NCBI GenBank assembly: GCA_001829315.1
Contig: MIAY01000023.1
Coordinates: forward strand, 1 to 62,073
DNA from: Spirochaetes bacterium GWE1_32_154
GTDB taxonomy: Bacteria; Spirochaetota; GWE2-31-10
Reading direction: 5' to 3'
Length of the DNA stretch: 62,073 bases
Within the stretch, counting starts at the first letter, position 1. The number at the start of each line of letters is the position of its first letter. The notes under the pieces were generated by a model that saw nothing but the letters and a program-made list of their open reading frames with translations, did not search any database and was not told the origin of the DNA. Made by a program: the position numbers and the translations under genes. Shown piece after piece: positions 17,042 to 26,688 of the stretch.

Positions 17042-19216
17042 ATGAAAAAAAAAATAATATGCACCCTCATTTTTATCCTTTCTTCGCTATTACTAAAAGC
17101 AAATACATTGACCGGTTACGATACAAAAGTATTATTTTCATCAGGTATTTTTGAAGATCCTGTTAACTATATTAAATACATTCCCGGAGTAAGTGCCCCA
17201 TTCAAATATTCTACTCTCTTTTCAATGTATGGCGGAAAACCGGGACTAAACACATATGTGTTTGATAGCATACTCATACGAAAACCTTATATTCTCAATA
17301 ACTTACTATCTTCAATCAACCCGCTCATAATTGATTCAATAAATCTATCGGTCAATTCAGGTGTCATTTCGCTCAAATCAAAAAAACCATCACCAAAAAC
17401 CGGTTTAACCATAACGCACACAATTGCTGATACAAATTCATATATCAATATTGCCCTGTCTCACTTTTCTTTTCTTCAAATAGCAGCACGAATTTCTCAC
17501 ATAACGGCACCATTAACTTTTTTTAAAAACGAACTTGCTCAAATAGGACTGTCGATATCACCCACGCCATTGTATGCTGATTTATTTTTACAATTTACCT
17601 ATAAAAAAATGTTTCTTACATTTACTCAAAGCGTCATTTTTAGAGATGAATCAGCAGAAAATTACCATACAGGCAAACATGCTTATTCAGATATATATGA
17701 GAACTCACACCTTACCTATGAAGGAAAAAATCTTTTTTTTCATAACCAGTGGAATTTTGACTTGACCAATAATGATTCAGTCAATTTCAGAATAGGGTAT
17801 GAATTTTACAACAATGGCTATAATTATCAATTACATGAAACCGGTACCGGTTATTTTTCTGAAGATTTACGACAAAAATTTAAAGAGCTTACAACTCTGC
17901 CATTATATATAGATAGTTTTTATGTTGATAATTTAGAACTTAAAGTAAATGAAGTAGAAAAATACCATTCAATTCAGTCGGAATTAAAATACAATCTAAA
18001 GCGGGACGTGTCTGAACTCAATTCCGGATGTGGTATTCTTGTTGATTATTACAATAAATCAAAAGATAATATCATGTATGGACATTACATTAAAGACCTG
18101 ACTTTCACATACGGTGAAACTGTAACCGTTGGCGTTCCGATATATCAGCCTGAATATATCAAAAATGAAAATGATTATGGTGTTATTAATTATTACTGGT
18201 TTCTTAACCATGCAATGATAATTAATGACGAACTTTCATTTAAGTTCGGGATATCTATTGATGGCTTTTTATTAAAGAATTTTGAAAAAAATCTTTTTTC
18301 CATCCCTGTTATAAAACCATATTTTTCGATTAATTATCTTTATAGCTTTAATAGTATGCATATTCAATCATTTTTGTTTTCATTTGAAAGTGGAATATCC
18401 TCAGACAACTTCAGAGATATTTCATATCAGACTATTCTTGAAAAATTTAATAATAACTATGCCCTGCCTGCAGAACAATATATGTATTCAAACCTTACCA
18501 TTAACATTACATCACCGTATATCGATATTCATACTTCAGCACACGCAAAAGTATACACACACAATTTATACGACATAGAAAATAACTTTACATTCGATGC
18601 CAATGGATACTTTTTTAATGCAAATATTGCACTCAGCAAACAGTATTCAAATAAAATATACCTCTATTCCGGTTACAGCTATTCAATGAATATGAGAAGC
18701 AAAGAAGTAAATAATACCTTTATATACAGAGAAGTTGAATACAACCGTCCGCACATTTTCAATTTCATTATTGATGTAACACCAATAAATTTTCTCTCTG
18801 TTCTTTTCAAATTTTCTATTGTGTCAGGAACAATAAAAAAAACCGGAATAAACAAAGAATTAGTCGGTTTATTAGACAAAGAATATAATCAATGGCAAAT
18901 AATAGCACAGAAAATTAATCTGTATGAACTTTGGTATGGAAATAATTATTACGATTTCATGAATGAGAACCCTGAAAGAACATCTGTTGCTCTGCCTTTA
19001 GATGTTAAGATTACATTCAAACATTATTTCCCCAATGCCCGTTTACACTTAGAATGTTATGCCGGTGTGGAAGATTTGCTGTCAATTTTTTATAAACCGG
19101 ACTTAAATGACTCAATAAGCATTGATAAATGGACAGGCACACTTGTTGAATCAGCAACATATCAATTTGGTATGGGTTCACCAATACCTTCAACAGGTAT
19201 TAAAATATCATTTTAA
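17042..19216 (+). CDS. Outer-membrane beta-barrel, TonB-receptor-like
   Basis: A 724-residue protein with a Sec signal peptide (about 1-20). Residues about 35-115 look like a shortened TonB-receptor plug: DPVNYIKYIPGVS, a GG-x-P turn, a VFDSILIRKPY strand and an IDSINLSVNSGV strand. The rest is a run of alternating amphipathic strands rich in Tyr/Phe/Asn and ends in ISF with a C-terminal Phe, as expected for an outer-membrane barrel. No TonB box is seen, and the ligand is unknown. There is no Shine-Dalgarno sequence before the ATG, unlike most genes here; a TATAAT occurs 3 nt upstream and a hairpin 11 nt upstream. It may be translated by coupling to the preceding lipoprotein gene. Confidence 0.7.
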   Translation: MKKKIICTLIFILSSLLLKANTLTGYDTKVLFSSGIFEDPVNYIKYIPGVSAPFKYSTLFSMYGGKPGLNTYVFDSILIRKPYILNNLLSSINPLIIDSINLSVNSGVISLKSKKPSPKTGLTITHTIADTNSYINIALSHFSFLQIAARISHITAPLTFFKNELAQIGLSISPTPLYADLFLQFTYKKMFLTFTQSVIFRDESAENYHTGKHAYSDIYENSHLTYEGKNLFFHNQWNFDLTNNDSVNFRIGYEFYNNGYNYQLHETGTGYFSEDLRQKFKELTTLPLYIDSFYVDNLELKVNEVEKYHSIQSELKYNLKRDVSELNSGCGILVDYYNKSKDNIMYGHYIKDLTFTYGETVTVGVPIYQPEYIKNENDYGVINYYWFLNHAMIINDELSFKFGISIDGFLLKNFEKNLFSIPVIKPYFSINYLYSFNSMHIQSFLFSFESGISSDNFRDISYQTILEKFNNNYALPAEQYMYSNLTINITSPYIDIHTSAHAKVYTHNLYDIENNFTFDANGYFFNANIALSKQYSNKIYLYSGYSYSMNMRSKEVNNTFIYREVEYNRPHIFNFIIDVTPINFLSVLFKFSIVSGTIKKTGINKELVGLLDKEYNQWQIIAQKINLYELWYGNNYYDFMNENPERTSVALPLDVKITFKHYFPNARLHLECYAGVEDLLSIFYKPDLNDSISIDKWTGTLVESATYQFGMGSPIPSTGIKISF

Positions 19217-19243
19217 CCTCATATTAAAATAATACTCTTTATA

Positions 19244-19290
19244 GGCTCATTCAAAAATTCGAGATAAAAAGAGTATTTTTGCAAGAGTCC
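19244..19290. repeat. Full hairpin copy of the dispersed palindromic repeat
   Basis: A left arm GGCTCATTCAAAAA and right arm TTTTTGCAAGAGTCC flank the conserved loop TTCGAGATAAAAAGAGTA. The arms pair apart from a few changes. It lies between the barrel gene and the hydrolase lipoprotein gene, directly before the latter's putative -35 box. Confidence 0.8.
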
Positions 19291-19291
19291 C

Positions 19292-19319
19292 TTTACATAC
19301 TCAATAAATATGGTATTTT
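19292..19319 (+). promoter_or_regulatory. Promoter of hydrolase lipoprotein; possible leaderless start
   Basis: TTTACA (19292-19297), a 16-nt spacer and TATTTT (19314-19319) with an upstream ATGG extended -10. The ATG of the next gene is at 19326, about where transcription would begin, and there is no ribosome site. The mRNA may therefore be leaderless. Confidence 0.45.
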
Positions 19320-19325
19320 ACTGCT

Positions 19326-20933
19326 ATGAAAAAAACAAGCTTTTTACCACTTTTCAGTTTCCTATTAATCATTTCAACAATTACAAACTGTGCAATTGTC
19401 AAACAAATGCTTCCGGCAGTTAAAGAAAGCAAAACAGGTGTTTCACCGCTTTCCATTGAGGAAGAAGTCATAAAAAATACTAATGTTCAATTAGAAATAT
19501 TTTCTGTTGCAGGATATAACGAACCGCATACCCCGCCATTGCAAAAACCAACCCGGAGACTTGAAGATTTTCTTTTACGAACACATGGGACAATCGATTT
19601 AAACAGGTCATTAGTGTATAAATATTACAACCCTGAATTTCAATCCACAACCATTCAGGTTATGGTTGCCGGTATTCATTCCGGTGTCGGGACTATTGCA
19701 AATCTTGCAGAAGCGATCGTTCTTCGATCCCCTGAAACAGAGGTATGGATATGGGAGAGAAGATCAAATCTGCTTGAAGACAGAAGTTTATTTATTGAAA
19801 CATTACAAACTAAAAATACCAGCAGACTACTTGAATCATTAGAACCTGACACATACAAACCTAAGGCTGACATAATTTTCACACCGACTACCGATGATAT
19901 TTCATTTGCCGGTTTCTGGGGTTTTAATGTTTTTGCCGGCGATCTTTTCAATGTGATTAATAAAGCGAAATCGCTTGAAAAAAAAGTGATCCTCTCCGGG
20001 TATTCTCTTGGTGTTATGTATGTTACTAATTTTCTTGCAAATCTTTTTACAACCGATGGCGTTGCTGAACCTGGATATTCACTTGTTGATGGTGCTGTTT
20101 TATATGACGGACCGTCGCAAATCGATGCGTATGTTACCTCAGAAAACAAATATAAAAAAGGAATTTATATTTTCCCTCCCGGGAATTTTATACACGGCAT
20201 TAATGAACTTGAAACCGGGAAAATATACCCTTGCAATACCGACGGTACCGGTGCTATTGATCCTTTTTTCAAAATTGAAACCAAAGCAATACTTGCTGCC
20301 ATAGCCCCCGACGATATTGCACCTATACGTTACACATCAGGGTTTCAATCGTTTAACATATCAAACCTTGCTTCAGCATTAGTAGAAGTTGATGATAATT
20401 ACCATCCATTTAAATTATTCACAGCAACACTTGGCAGAGCAGATGCAAACCATTTTGGTGTTTTCTCTAAAAAATCTGTTGTTTCTATAACCGGATACTC
20501 AAATAATAAAATACATATTGACTGGATATATCCCGAACATTTTCCCGGTGAAGAATTTAATGATATACCACAATTCTTATATACGGTGTCCAACAAGACA
20601 TTTAATTCATCTGACTGGTATCAGCCGACGAGAATTCTTCTTGATCTGGGAAGCATTCATAAAAACGACACTTCACGAGGCTGGCAGAAATCCTATTTTT
20701 CAGTAAGCGAAAATTCTAAAATTAACATACCAATGCTTGCTATCGGTTTAACAAAAGGACTTGTAACTCATGAAGACTTGTATAAAAATTACTTCACAAG
20801 TACTGCTGTTACAGACGCAACAATTATAATGATTGATAATTTAATGCACTTCGATGCGGATACAATAAGCGGCCATAAAAAACATCCGTTTGCTGATGTA
20901 ACAGCACGATGGTTAAAAAAAACATATAATTAA
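19326..20933 (+). CDS. Alpha/beta-hydrolase lipoprotein
   Basis: A 535-residue protein with a lipoprotein-type signal peptide (ISTITNC, Cys near residue 22). The centre has an alpha/beta-hydrolase nucleophile elbow, GYSLG near residue 225, preceded by a VILS strand. A late histidine in NLMHFDADTISGHKKHPF could complete a Ser-His-Asp triad. The substrate is unknown; lipase, esterase or peptidase are all possible. It ends a group of cell-envelope genes (Ig lipoprotein, barrel) but has its own promoter just after a dispersed repeat. Confidence 0.7.
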   Translation: MKKTSFLPLFSFLLIISTITNCAIVKQMLPAVKESKTGVSPLSIEEEVIKNTNVQLEIFSVAGYNEPHTPPLQKPTRRLEDFLLRTHGTIDLNRSLVYKYYNPEFQSTTIQVMVAGIHSGVGTIANLAEAIVLRSPETEVWIWERRSNLLEDRSLFIETLQTKNTSRLLESLEPDTYKPKADIIFTPTTDDISFAGFWGFNVFAGDLFNVINKAKSLEKKVILSGYSLGVMYVTNFLANLFTTDGVAEPGYSLVDGAVLYDGPSQIDAYVTSENKYKKGIYIFPPGNFIHGINELETGKIYPCNTDGTGAIDPFFKIETKAILAAIAPDDIAPIRYTSGFQSFNISNLASALVEVDDNYHPFKLFTATLGRADANHFGVFSKKSVVSITGYSNNKIHIDWIYPEHFPGEEFNDIPQFLYTVSNKTFNSSDWYQPTRILLDLGSIHKNDTSRGWQKSYFSVSENSKINIPMLAIGLTKGLVTHEDLYKNYFTSTAVTDATIIMIDNLMHFDADTISGHKKHPFADVTARWLKKTYN

Positions 20934-20941
20934 TATATCAC

Positions 20942-20969
20942 TTGCAATTGCAAATATTTTAATTATAAT
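20942..20969 (+). promoter_or_regulatory. Promoter of the Cache chemoreceptor gene
   Basis: TTGCAA (20942-20947) and TATAAT (20964-20969) are 16 nt apart. TTGCAATTGCAA is itself a 12-bp palindrome, and TTGCAATT also begins the promoters at 11547 and 40999. AAAGGAT precedes the ATG at 20997. Confidence 0.5.
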
Positions 20970-20996
20970 TATAACATCAACTTAAAGGATTTATAA

Positions 20997-23183
20997 ATGA
21001 AAATAAGAACAAAAATTACGCTTTTTACTTCATTGCCAATACTATTAATCTTCACGATTATTATTGGTATTTCAATATTATTTTCAATCAATCAGACAAG
21101 AACTGATTCTGAAGAACTTATGATCGCACTTTCAAATAAATATGCATTTCAAATCCAGAGTGAGCTTAATGAAATAATGATCGTGACAAGAACTCTTGCT
21201 CAAATTTTTGAAGATTATGAAAGTCTTAGCATTCAGGAACGAAGGGCAGACCTAAGCAAACAACTTAGAACTATTCTTGAAAGTAATCCGCAGTTTATCG
21301 GCGTTGCAACCTGCTGGGAACCAAATGCATTAGACGGGATTGATTCATTCTATAAGAATACACCGGGACATGACGCAACGGGAAGATTTATACCTTACTG
21401 GAACCGGTTTAACGGAAAAACTGAACTATCAGCATTAGTTGATTATGATAACCCCGGTGCAGGCGACTGGTATCTTCTACCGATACAAACAGGGGAAGAA
21501 ACGCTCATTGAACCCTACGAATATACTGTTGGTAATGTTACCAAGTTAATAACATCATTTGTTGTTCCGATTATGAAAAACGGTAAAGCAGTTGGTGTTG
21601 TTGCTATTGATATTATACTCGATAGTCTGCAAAATAAATACAGTGATATCAAATTATACAAAACGGGTGCTACCAGACTGGTATCCGGCGATGGAGTAAT
21701 AATTTTGCAAAAGCAAAAAGAGCGAATAGGCCAATTATGGTCTGAATCAAAAAATATTGTAGCACAAAAAAAGATTTTTGAAAGACTTAATAATGCAGAG
21801 TCGTTTACTGAACGTGAATACTCGACGGCGTATAAACAAATAATTACTAAAAGTTATGCACCGGTTTTTATTGGAAAATATAAAAAACCCTGGATTTTTG
21901 GTGTTTTAATACCAACTAACGAAATATATGAGAAATCAACAAAACTATCACTATTCCTGATTATTCTGAGTGGGTGTGGAATAGCTTTTATAGTTTTCGT
22001 TCTTGCAATGGTATCACGCTTAATTGTTAAGCCAATAATTACAATGAATACAATAATGAAAAATATTGCAACTGGTGATGGTGATTTAACGAAAACTATT
22101 AAGGTTAACACTAAAGATGAATTAGGTGAATTAGCTACCAATTTTAATGTTTTCATAAAAAAACTTTCATTAATCGTTCTTGATTTAAAAACCATTAATG
22201 AAAAAGGCCAACAGATTGGGGATAACCTTGCATCAACATCCGAGGAAACATCTTCAACAATTGAAGAAATTACCGCAACAATTAAATCAATGGATGACAG
22301 AATTACATCATTAAACGATCAGATTGAACAAACGGCAAATTTCTCATCAAACATAACCAGGCTTATACAAAATGTTGATACCAATATTGAGAATCAGAGC
22401 GAATCTCTATCCCAATCTTCATCGGCAATTGAACAAATGGTATCATCGATCAGCTCTATGGAAAGTAGCACCGAAACGAGAAAAATATCAGCCGATAAAC
22501 TTGTTATTACTGCACGTGATGGTGAAAATAGTATGAAGCAAACGGTTCAATCAATCGAAGAGATTTCAAAATCCGCAGAGATTATTGCCAATATGGTTGG
22601 TGTTATTAATAATGTTGCAGAACAAACCAATCTTCTTGCAATGAACGCTGCAATTGAAGCAGCCCACGCCGGTGAATCGGGTAAAGGTTTTGCCGTTGTT
22701 GCTAGTGAAATTAGAAAACTTGCCGAGTCAACCGGAAAAAACGCACGGGAAATATCAAATACACTTAAAAAAATAGTAACGAATATAAAAGATTCAACGG
22801 ACAAAACGGTAGATACCGGTAATAAAATTACTGCAATTATTGATGGCATTGAAGATTTATCACTTAGTCTTAATGAAATGCTTTCAGGAATGAAAGAACT
22901 TAATGTCGGTTCTTCTCAGATTACCGATTCATTAATAGAATTAAAAGACATATCTGCAGTAGTAAAAAAATCTTCCTTTGATGTTTCAAAGAATATTTTT
23001 GAAATTGATAAATATATCAGTACTATTTCAGATGTTGCCGGTGAATCACATAATGGTATGAAAGAAGTTTCACTGGGAATGAATGATATTTCGCAAGCCG
23101 CTCTTGTTCTCAGTCAACTTGGAATTGATAACTCTAATAATTTGACTTTACTTGAGGAATCAATTAATAAATTTAAAACATAA
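20997..23183 (+). CDS. Methyl-accepting chemotaxis protein with dCache sensor
   Basis: A 728-residue transmembrane receptor that relays ligand binding to CheA/CheW. It has an N-terminal membrane helix (about 9-31), a large extracellular double-Cache domain (about 35-310, with [17 protein letters not shown] and [14 protein letters not shown] typical of dCache_1), a second helix (about 318-342), a HAMP domain and a coiled-coil signalling domain. The hairpin tip [19 protein letters not shown] is near residue 541. dCache domains often bind amino acids or small organic acids; the ligand here is not predictable. A terminator follows at 23209. Confidence 0.93.
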   Translation: MKIRTKITLFTSLPILLIFTIIIGISILFSINQTRTDSEELMIALSNKYAFQIQSELNEIMIVTRTLAQIFEDYESLSIQERRADLSKQLRTILESNPQFIGVATCWEPNALDGIDSFYKNTPGHDATGRFIPYWNRFNGKTELSALVDYDNPGAGDWYLLPIQTGEETLIEPYEYTVGNVTKLITSFVVPIMKNGKAVGVVAIDIILDSLQNKYSDIKLYKTGATRLVSGDGVIILQKQKERIGQLWSESKNIVAQKKIFERLNNAESFTEREYSTAYKQIITKSYAPVFIGKYKKPWIFGVLIPTNEIYEKSTKLSLFLIILSGCGIAFIVFVLAMVSRLIVKPIITMNTIMKNIATGDGDLTKTIKVNTKDELGELATNFNVFIKKLSLIVLDLKTINEKGQQIGDNLASTSEETSSTIEEITATIKSMDDRITSLNDQIEQTANFSSNITRLIQNVDTNIENQSESLSQSSSAIEQMVSSISSMESSTETRKISADKLVITARDGENSMKQTVQSIEEISKSAEIIANMVGVINNVAEQTNLLAMNAAIEAAHAGESGKGFAVVASEIRKLAESTGKNAREISNTLKKIVTNIKDSTDKTVDTGNKITAIIDGIEDLSLSLNEMLSGMKELNVGSSQITDSLIELKDISAVVKKSSFDVSKNIFEIDKYISTISDVAGESHNGMKEVSLGMNDISQAALVLSQLGIDNSNNLTLLEESINKFKT

Positions 23184-23208
23184 GCCCCTCATAAAAAATG
23201 CATTTCAG

Positions 23209-23244
23209 GATAAATGTAAAAAAACTTGTTTTACATTTATCTTT
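23209..23244 (+). terminator. Terminator after the chemoreceptor gene
   Basis: GATAAATGTAAAA (23209-23221) pairs with TTTTACATTTATC (23229-23241) around a 7-nt loop and is followed by TTT. The A/T-rich 13-bp stem ends transcription of the receptor gene before the thioredoxin-like gene. Confidence 0.65.
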
Positions 23245-23287
23245 GCATTATATTAGTATATCATAATATACAATAAAGGCGGTTATA

Positions 23288-24124
23288 ATGAAAAAACTTG
23301 TTTTATTATTTTTAATTCTTTCTATATTTGCATGTAAGGCTTCTGTAGCTAAATCTATTGAGTGGACATGGGAAATAGATAAAGCAATGGCAGATGCTAA
23401 GAAACTTAACAAACCTGTTTTAATTCACTTCACAACGGACTGGTGCAGCTGGTGTAAAAAAATGGATGCTGACACATACACAAATCAGAAAGTAATTGAA
23501 AAAGCAAACAATTTTATATCCCTTAAAGTGAATCCCGAAAAAGGTTCTGTTCAGTCAGAATTTGCAAAAAGATACCAGGTTACCGGGTATCCTACAATAT
23601 TATTTATTGACTCTAATTACAGAGTATTACACCGGGTGGGCGGTTATCAGGGACCGGAAGATTTTCTGAAATCTATGGATAAGGCTCATAAGTCATTAAA
23701 CATTGATGCAATAATTAAAAGCTATAAAAATGGTGATTTAAAAAGTGCTGATGAGCTTATTGAAATATATGCAAACTCAAATCAGTATACCGAAGCGGTA
23801 AAAATTATAGAAGAGTTAGAAGGTCAGAATAAAATACCTGATACTAAAAAAGATGATTACAATATGCTTGCCGGTTTTGCACATATTCAAAATATGAATC
23901 TTGAAAAATCAAAAGAATCTTTTGGTAAAATAATCAATAAAAAAGACATTCAATATGATGAAATATACTGCAAAGCATACTTATACTATAACTATTCAAT
24001 TTTTCTGGGCGGAGATAAAAAATCACCGGTCACTGCAATCGAAGCAATCATTTCAAACAAGAAAATCACTTCAGAATGGAAAAAAGAGTTCGAGAATTTT
24101 CTAAGCTGGATGAAGGAAAATTAA
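23288..24124 (+). CDS. Thioredoxin-fold exported protein
   Basis: A 278-residue protein with a signal peptide ending in SIFAC, possibly lipidated. Residues about 28-140 form a thioredoxin-like domain with the redox motif WCSWCKKMDADT (C-x2-C) and the cis-proline strand VTGYPTILFID, as in the Thioredoxin_7/DsbD-gamma-like group. This suggests thiol-disulfide exchange in the periplasm. The C-terminal half is helical and TPR-like (YTEAVKIIEELEGQN, then ILEKSKESFGKI-type pairs). The MATE gene follows after 59 nt and may share the transcript. Confidence 0.82.
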   Translation: MKKLVLLFLILSIFACKASVAKSIEWTWEIDKAMADAKKLNKPVLIHFTTDWCSWCKKMDADTYTNQKVIEKANNFISLKVNPEKGSVQSEFAKRYQVTGYPTILFIDSNYRVLHRVGGYQGPEDFLKSMDKAHKSLNIDAIIKSYKNGDLKSADELIEIYANSNQYTEAVKIIEELEGQNKIPDTKKDDYNMLAGFAHIQNMNLEKSKESFGKIINKKDIQYDEIYCKAYLYYNYSIFLGGDKKSPVTAIEAIISNKKITSEWKKEFENFLSWMKEN

Positions 24125-24183
24125 TTTGATAAACAACAGGTGATATGATATAAATTCATAAAAAGGGCAAAAGAAGGTATGTT

Positions 24184-25608
24184 ATGAATTTAAATACACT
24201 ATGGAATAGACAGGGCGGTTACAAAGAAGTACTTATAACCGCCTTTCCCCTCATATTAAGTACAGCATCATGGTCAATTCTTCAATTTATCGATAGAATG
24301 TTTCTCGCATGGTATAGTCCTGAGGCTGTTGCTGCTTCTATGCCTGCCGGGATTCTTAATTTCACCCTAACATCACTATTTATTGGAACTGCAGGTTATA
24401 TTGGAACATTTGTTGCCCAATACTATGGAGCAAGTGAACATAAAATGATCGGCAAAACCCTTTTTCAAGGGGTTTTAATGGCATTAGCCGGTGCGTTTAT
24501 TATCTTTTTTTTCGGGTTTGCCTCGGATTCATTTTTTTCGGTTATCGGTCATCCTGTTGAAATAATGAAACTTGAGTCAATCTACTTTAAGATTTTATGT
24601 TTCGGCTCTGCCGGTCCGATTATCTCTTCGGTTCTATCCGGTTTTTATTCCGGTCGAGGTCAAAACTGGCCTATTATGTGGATTAACTTCTCATCAGCGG
24701 GCGTAAACATCGTATTAGACTGGATATTAATATTCGGAAATCTCGGGTTCCCTGAAATGGGCATGAAAGGGGCTGCAATCGCTACAATAATCGCAGGTTT
24801 CACACCGGTTATTATTTATTCACTTCTTATCATGAAACCATCAAATAACAAAGAATATGCAATTACAAAAGGAATGGTTTTTGATAAATCTCTATTCTTT
24901 AGAATTTTAAAATTCGGACTTCCCAGTGGTATTCACTTTTTTATCGATATCGCAGGGTTTACTGCATTCTTATTAATTGTCGGTCGACTTGGTACGGTAG
25001 AATTAGCATCAACGAATATTGCTTTAAACATTAATACCATTGCTTTTATGCCGATGATCGGGTGCGGTATTGCACTTTCAATGCTTGTCGGTCAAAACAT
25101 CGGTAAAAAGGATATAAAAACGGCTTCACGGGTTGTATGGTCAGGGTTTCAAATCTGTTTTACATACATGTCGATTATTGCTCTTGCCTATCTGATAATT
25201 CCTGATTTGTTTTTATTACCATTTTCATCAAAAGCTGATCCGGTACAATTTGCTCCGATTTATTCATTAACGAGAACACTTTTGATATTTGTCGCAATTT
25301 ACAGTATTTTCGATACTTTAAATATTGTTTTCGCATCTGCAATTAAGGGGGCTGGTGACACAAAGTTTGTTATGATAATGTGTTTATTTCTATCTTCATT
25401 TTTACTGGTATTACCAACTTTTTTAACAATCGTGGTATTTAAACAAGGTTTATATGTTGCATGGTTTATCGCATCGGTGTATATTTCATTAATGGGGTTT
25501 GCATTTCTTGCCCGTTTTTTGTCAGGACGCTGGAAAACAATGAATGTAATCTCAACCCCGTCAATAATGCCTGCAAATTATCCTGATATGCCGGTAAATG
25601 ATTTATAA
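24184..25608 (+). CDS. MATE-family multidrug/sodium antiporter
   Basis: A 474-residue inner-membrane protein with about 12 hydrophobic helices in two similar halves, the MATE pattern. Conserved-type segments include the N-terminal LWNRQGGYKEVLITAFPLILS, LQFIDRMFLAWYSPEAVAAS in helix 1-2, and LNINTIAFMPMIGCGIALSMLVGQNIG in the second half. MATE proteins expel cationic drugs or metabolites in exchange for Na+ or H+. AGAAGGTATGTT precedes the ATG. It ends at a hairpin terminator made from a dispersed-repeat-like palindrome, shared with the convergent gene. Confidence 0.92.
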   Translation: MNLNTLWNRQGGYKEVLITAFPLILSTASWSILQFIDRMFLAWYSPEAVAASMPAGILNFTLTSLFIGTAGYIGTFVAQYYGASEHKMIGKTLFQGVLMALAGAFIIFFFGFASDSFFSVIGHPVEIMKLESIYFKILCFGSAGPIISSVLSGFYSGRGQNWPIMWINFSSAGVNIVLDWILIFGNLGFPEMGMKGAAIATIIAGFTPVIIYSLLIMKPSNNKEYAITKGMVFDKSLFFRILKFGLPSGIHFFIDIAGFTAFLLIVGRLGTVELASTNIALNINTIAFMPMIGCGIALSMLVGQNIGKKDIKTASRVVWSGFQICFTYMSIIALAYLIIPDLFLLPFSSKADPVQFAPIYSLTRTLLIFVAIYSIFDTLNIVFASAIKGAGDTKFVMIMCLFLSSFLLVLPTFLTIVVFKQGLYVAWFIASVYISLMGFAFLARFLSGRWKTMNVISTPSIMPANYPDMPVNDL

Positions 25609-25612
25609 AAAA

Positions 25613-25645
25613 CCTCATGCAAAAACATCTATTTTTTGCATGAGG
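25613..25645. terminator. Bidirectional terminator related to the dispersed repeat
   Basis: CCTCATGCAAAAA (25613-25625) and TTTTTGCATGAGG (25633-25645) form a perfect 13-bp stem with a 7-nt loop. It sits between the convergent MATE and CGCAxxG genes. The arms match the dispersed repeat arm GCCTCATGCAAAAA, so the element doubles as a transcription terminator. Confidence 0.8.
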
Positions 25646-25653
25646 CCATCAAT

Positions 25654-26100
25654 TTACAGATCATTTTTAATCATTTCTTCCAATAAACGAACTGTAGTGT
25701 CAACATAATCATAACATTTCTCAATCATTTTATCTGATTTAAACATGGCCTGCCCTTCTGAAGTTAATAACTCACATCCATCAAGAAGTTTTTTACAATT
25801 AATCGTGTCATATTTGTTTTCAAATTTCTCGATTAATTCTCTTACTTTTGAATAGGTTAATTCCTGCTTCTGTTTATCTTCATTTTCGCCCCTGCCATAC
25901 AATAGGTTAAGAACTAAAATACCGCCGGTAACAGCACCGCAAACTTCCTGTCTTCTACCCATTCCTCCACCGAAACCATTAGACAATTTTAACGCTACAT
26001 CTTTCGAAATGTTCAGTCTGTCACAAAAACTGAATAATACAGACTGGGCACAATTATAACCTTCTTTAAATTTATTAACAGCAATTTCAGCGTATTCCAT
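25654..26100 (-). CDS. C-GCAxxG-C-C family redox protein
   Basis: A 148-residue cytoplasmic protein of the C_GCAxxG_C_C family, named for its spaced cysteines: GYNCAQSV, then GGGMGRRQEVCGAVTGG, CKKLLDGC and a late CYDYV. These cysteines are thought to bind a metal or act in redox; the biochemical role is not established. The ATG at 26100 is preferred because AAAGGAAT lies upstream. It is 25 nt downstream of the flavin-fold gene and likely co-transcribed with it. Confidence 0.85.
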   Translation of the reverse strand: MEYAEIAVNKFKEGYNCAQSVLFSFCDRLNISKDVALKLSNGFGGGMGRRQEVCGAVTGGILVLNLLYGRGENEDKQKQELTYSKVRELIEKFENKYDTINCKKLLDGCELLTSEGQAMFKSDKMIEKCYDYVDTTVRLLEEMIKNDL

Positions 26101-26125
26101 AATTATTCCTTTTTTTAAAAGCACT

Positions 26126-26560
26126 TTATAATGTTATTGTTACTTTTGGAGCAAAGTTTGTTGCCATAGTCCAGAATATTGCCGCACCACTTTTTAATCG
26201 AAACACTTTAAATGTTGAATAAAAATTGTTGAGCGGACCGGATTCTCTCCATGGCTTAAGAAAACCTCTTGAAGGGTGAGCACAGATTTCATCTTTAAAT
26301 GCATTATCATCAACTTCTTCCAATTGTCCCGAAACTCTTACTTGAATATTATTTTTGAAATCATTAAAACATAACTCAACATTCGGGTTTTCATTAATTT
26401 GTTTATACACATCCTTCATGGCTCCCGTGTGGAAAATGATTCCATTTTCATCAGCTCTAAAAAGAAACATGCCTCTGCAATGAGGTCGATTACCTTCAAT
26501 AGTTGCAAGGTGAAAAGCCGGATTGTTTTTCATTAATTCAAACATTTCTTCTTTATTCAT
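26126..26560 (-). CDS. Pyridoxamine 5'-phosphate oxidase-like flavin-fold protein
   Basis: A 144-residue split-barrel protein of the PNPOx-like group that usually binds FMN, heme or F420. Recognisable blocks are FHLATIEGNRPHCRGMF, a strand with IIFHTGAMKDVYKQINENP and VELCFND, then VRVSGQLEEVDD. The real enzyme for vitamin B6 is longer, so this is more likely a small flavin reductase or redox-sensing protein. ATG 26560 has AAGGAG 7 nt upstream; a TTG two codons earlier is less likely. It is first in a two-gene operon with the CGCAxxG gene. Confidence 0.85.
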   Translation of the reverse strand: MNKEEMFELMKNNPAFHLATIEGNRPHCRGMFLFRADENGIIFHTGAMKDVYKQINENPNVELCFNDFKNNIQVRVSGQLEEVDDNAFKDEICAHPSRGFLKPWRESGPLNNFYSTFKVFRLKSGAAIFWTMATNFAPKVTITL

Positions 26561-26609
26561 ATACAAACTCCTTGTGTTTCATAAAAAATTACCCGAATAC
26601 CAGACGACA

Positions 26610-26649
26610 GTCAATACTTATTGACTCATACTGCTATTTGCTTTATTAT
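26610..26649 (+). promoter_or_regulatory. Promoter and palindromic operator, hydrolase copy 1
   Basis: TTGACT (26621-26626), a 17-nt spacer and TATTAT (26644-26649). The -35 overlaps a near-palindrome GTCAATACTTATTGAC (26610-26625). The same arrangement precedes hydrolase copy 2, and a variant lies before the starch-binding lipoprotein, pointing to a common regulator or simply a shared promoter origin. Confidence 0.65.
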
Positions 26650-26688
26650 ATGTAAAACTTTTGAAAAATTACTAAAAAAGAGGGGCTT

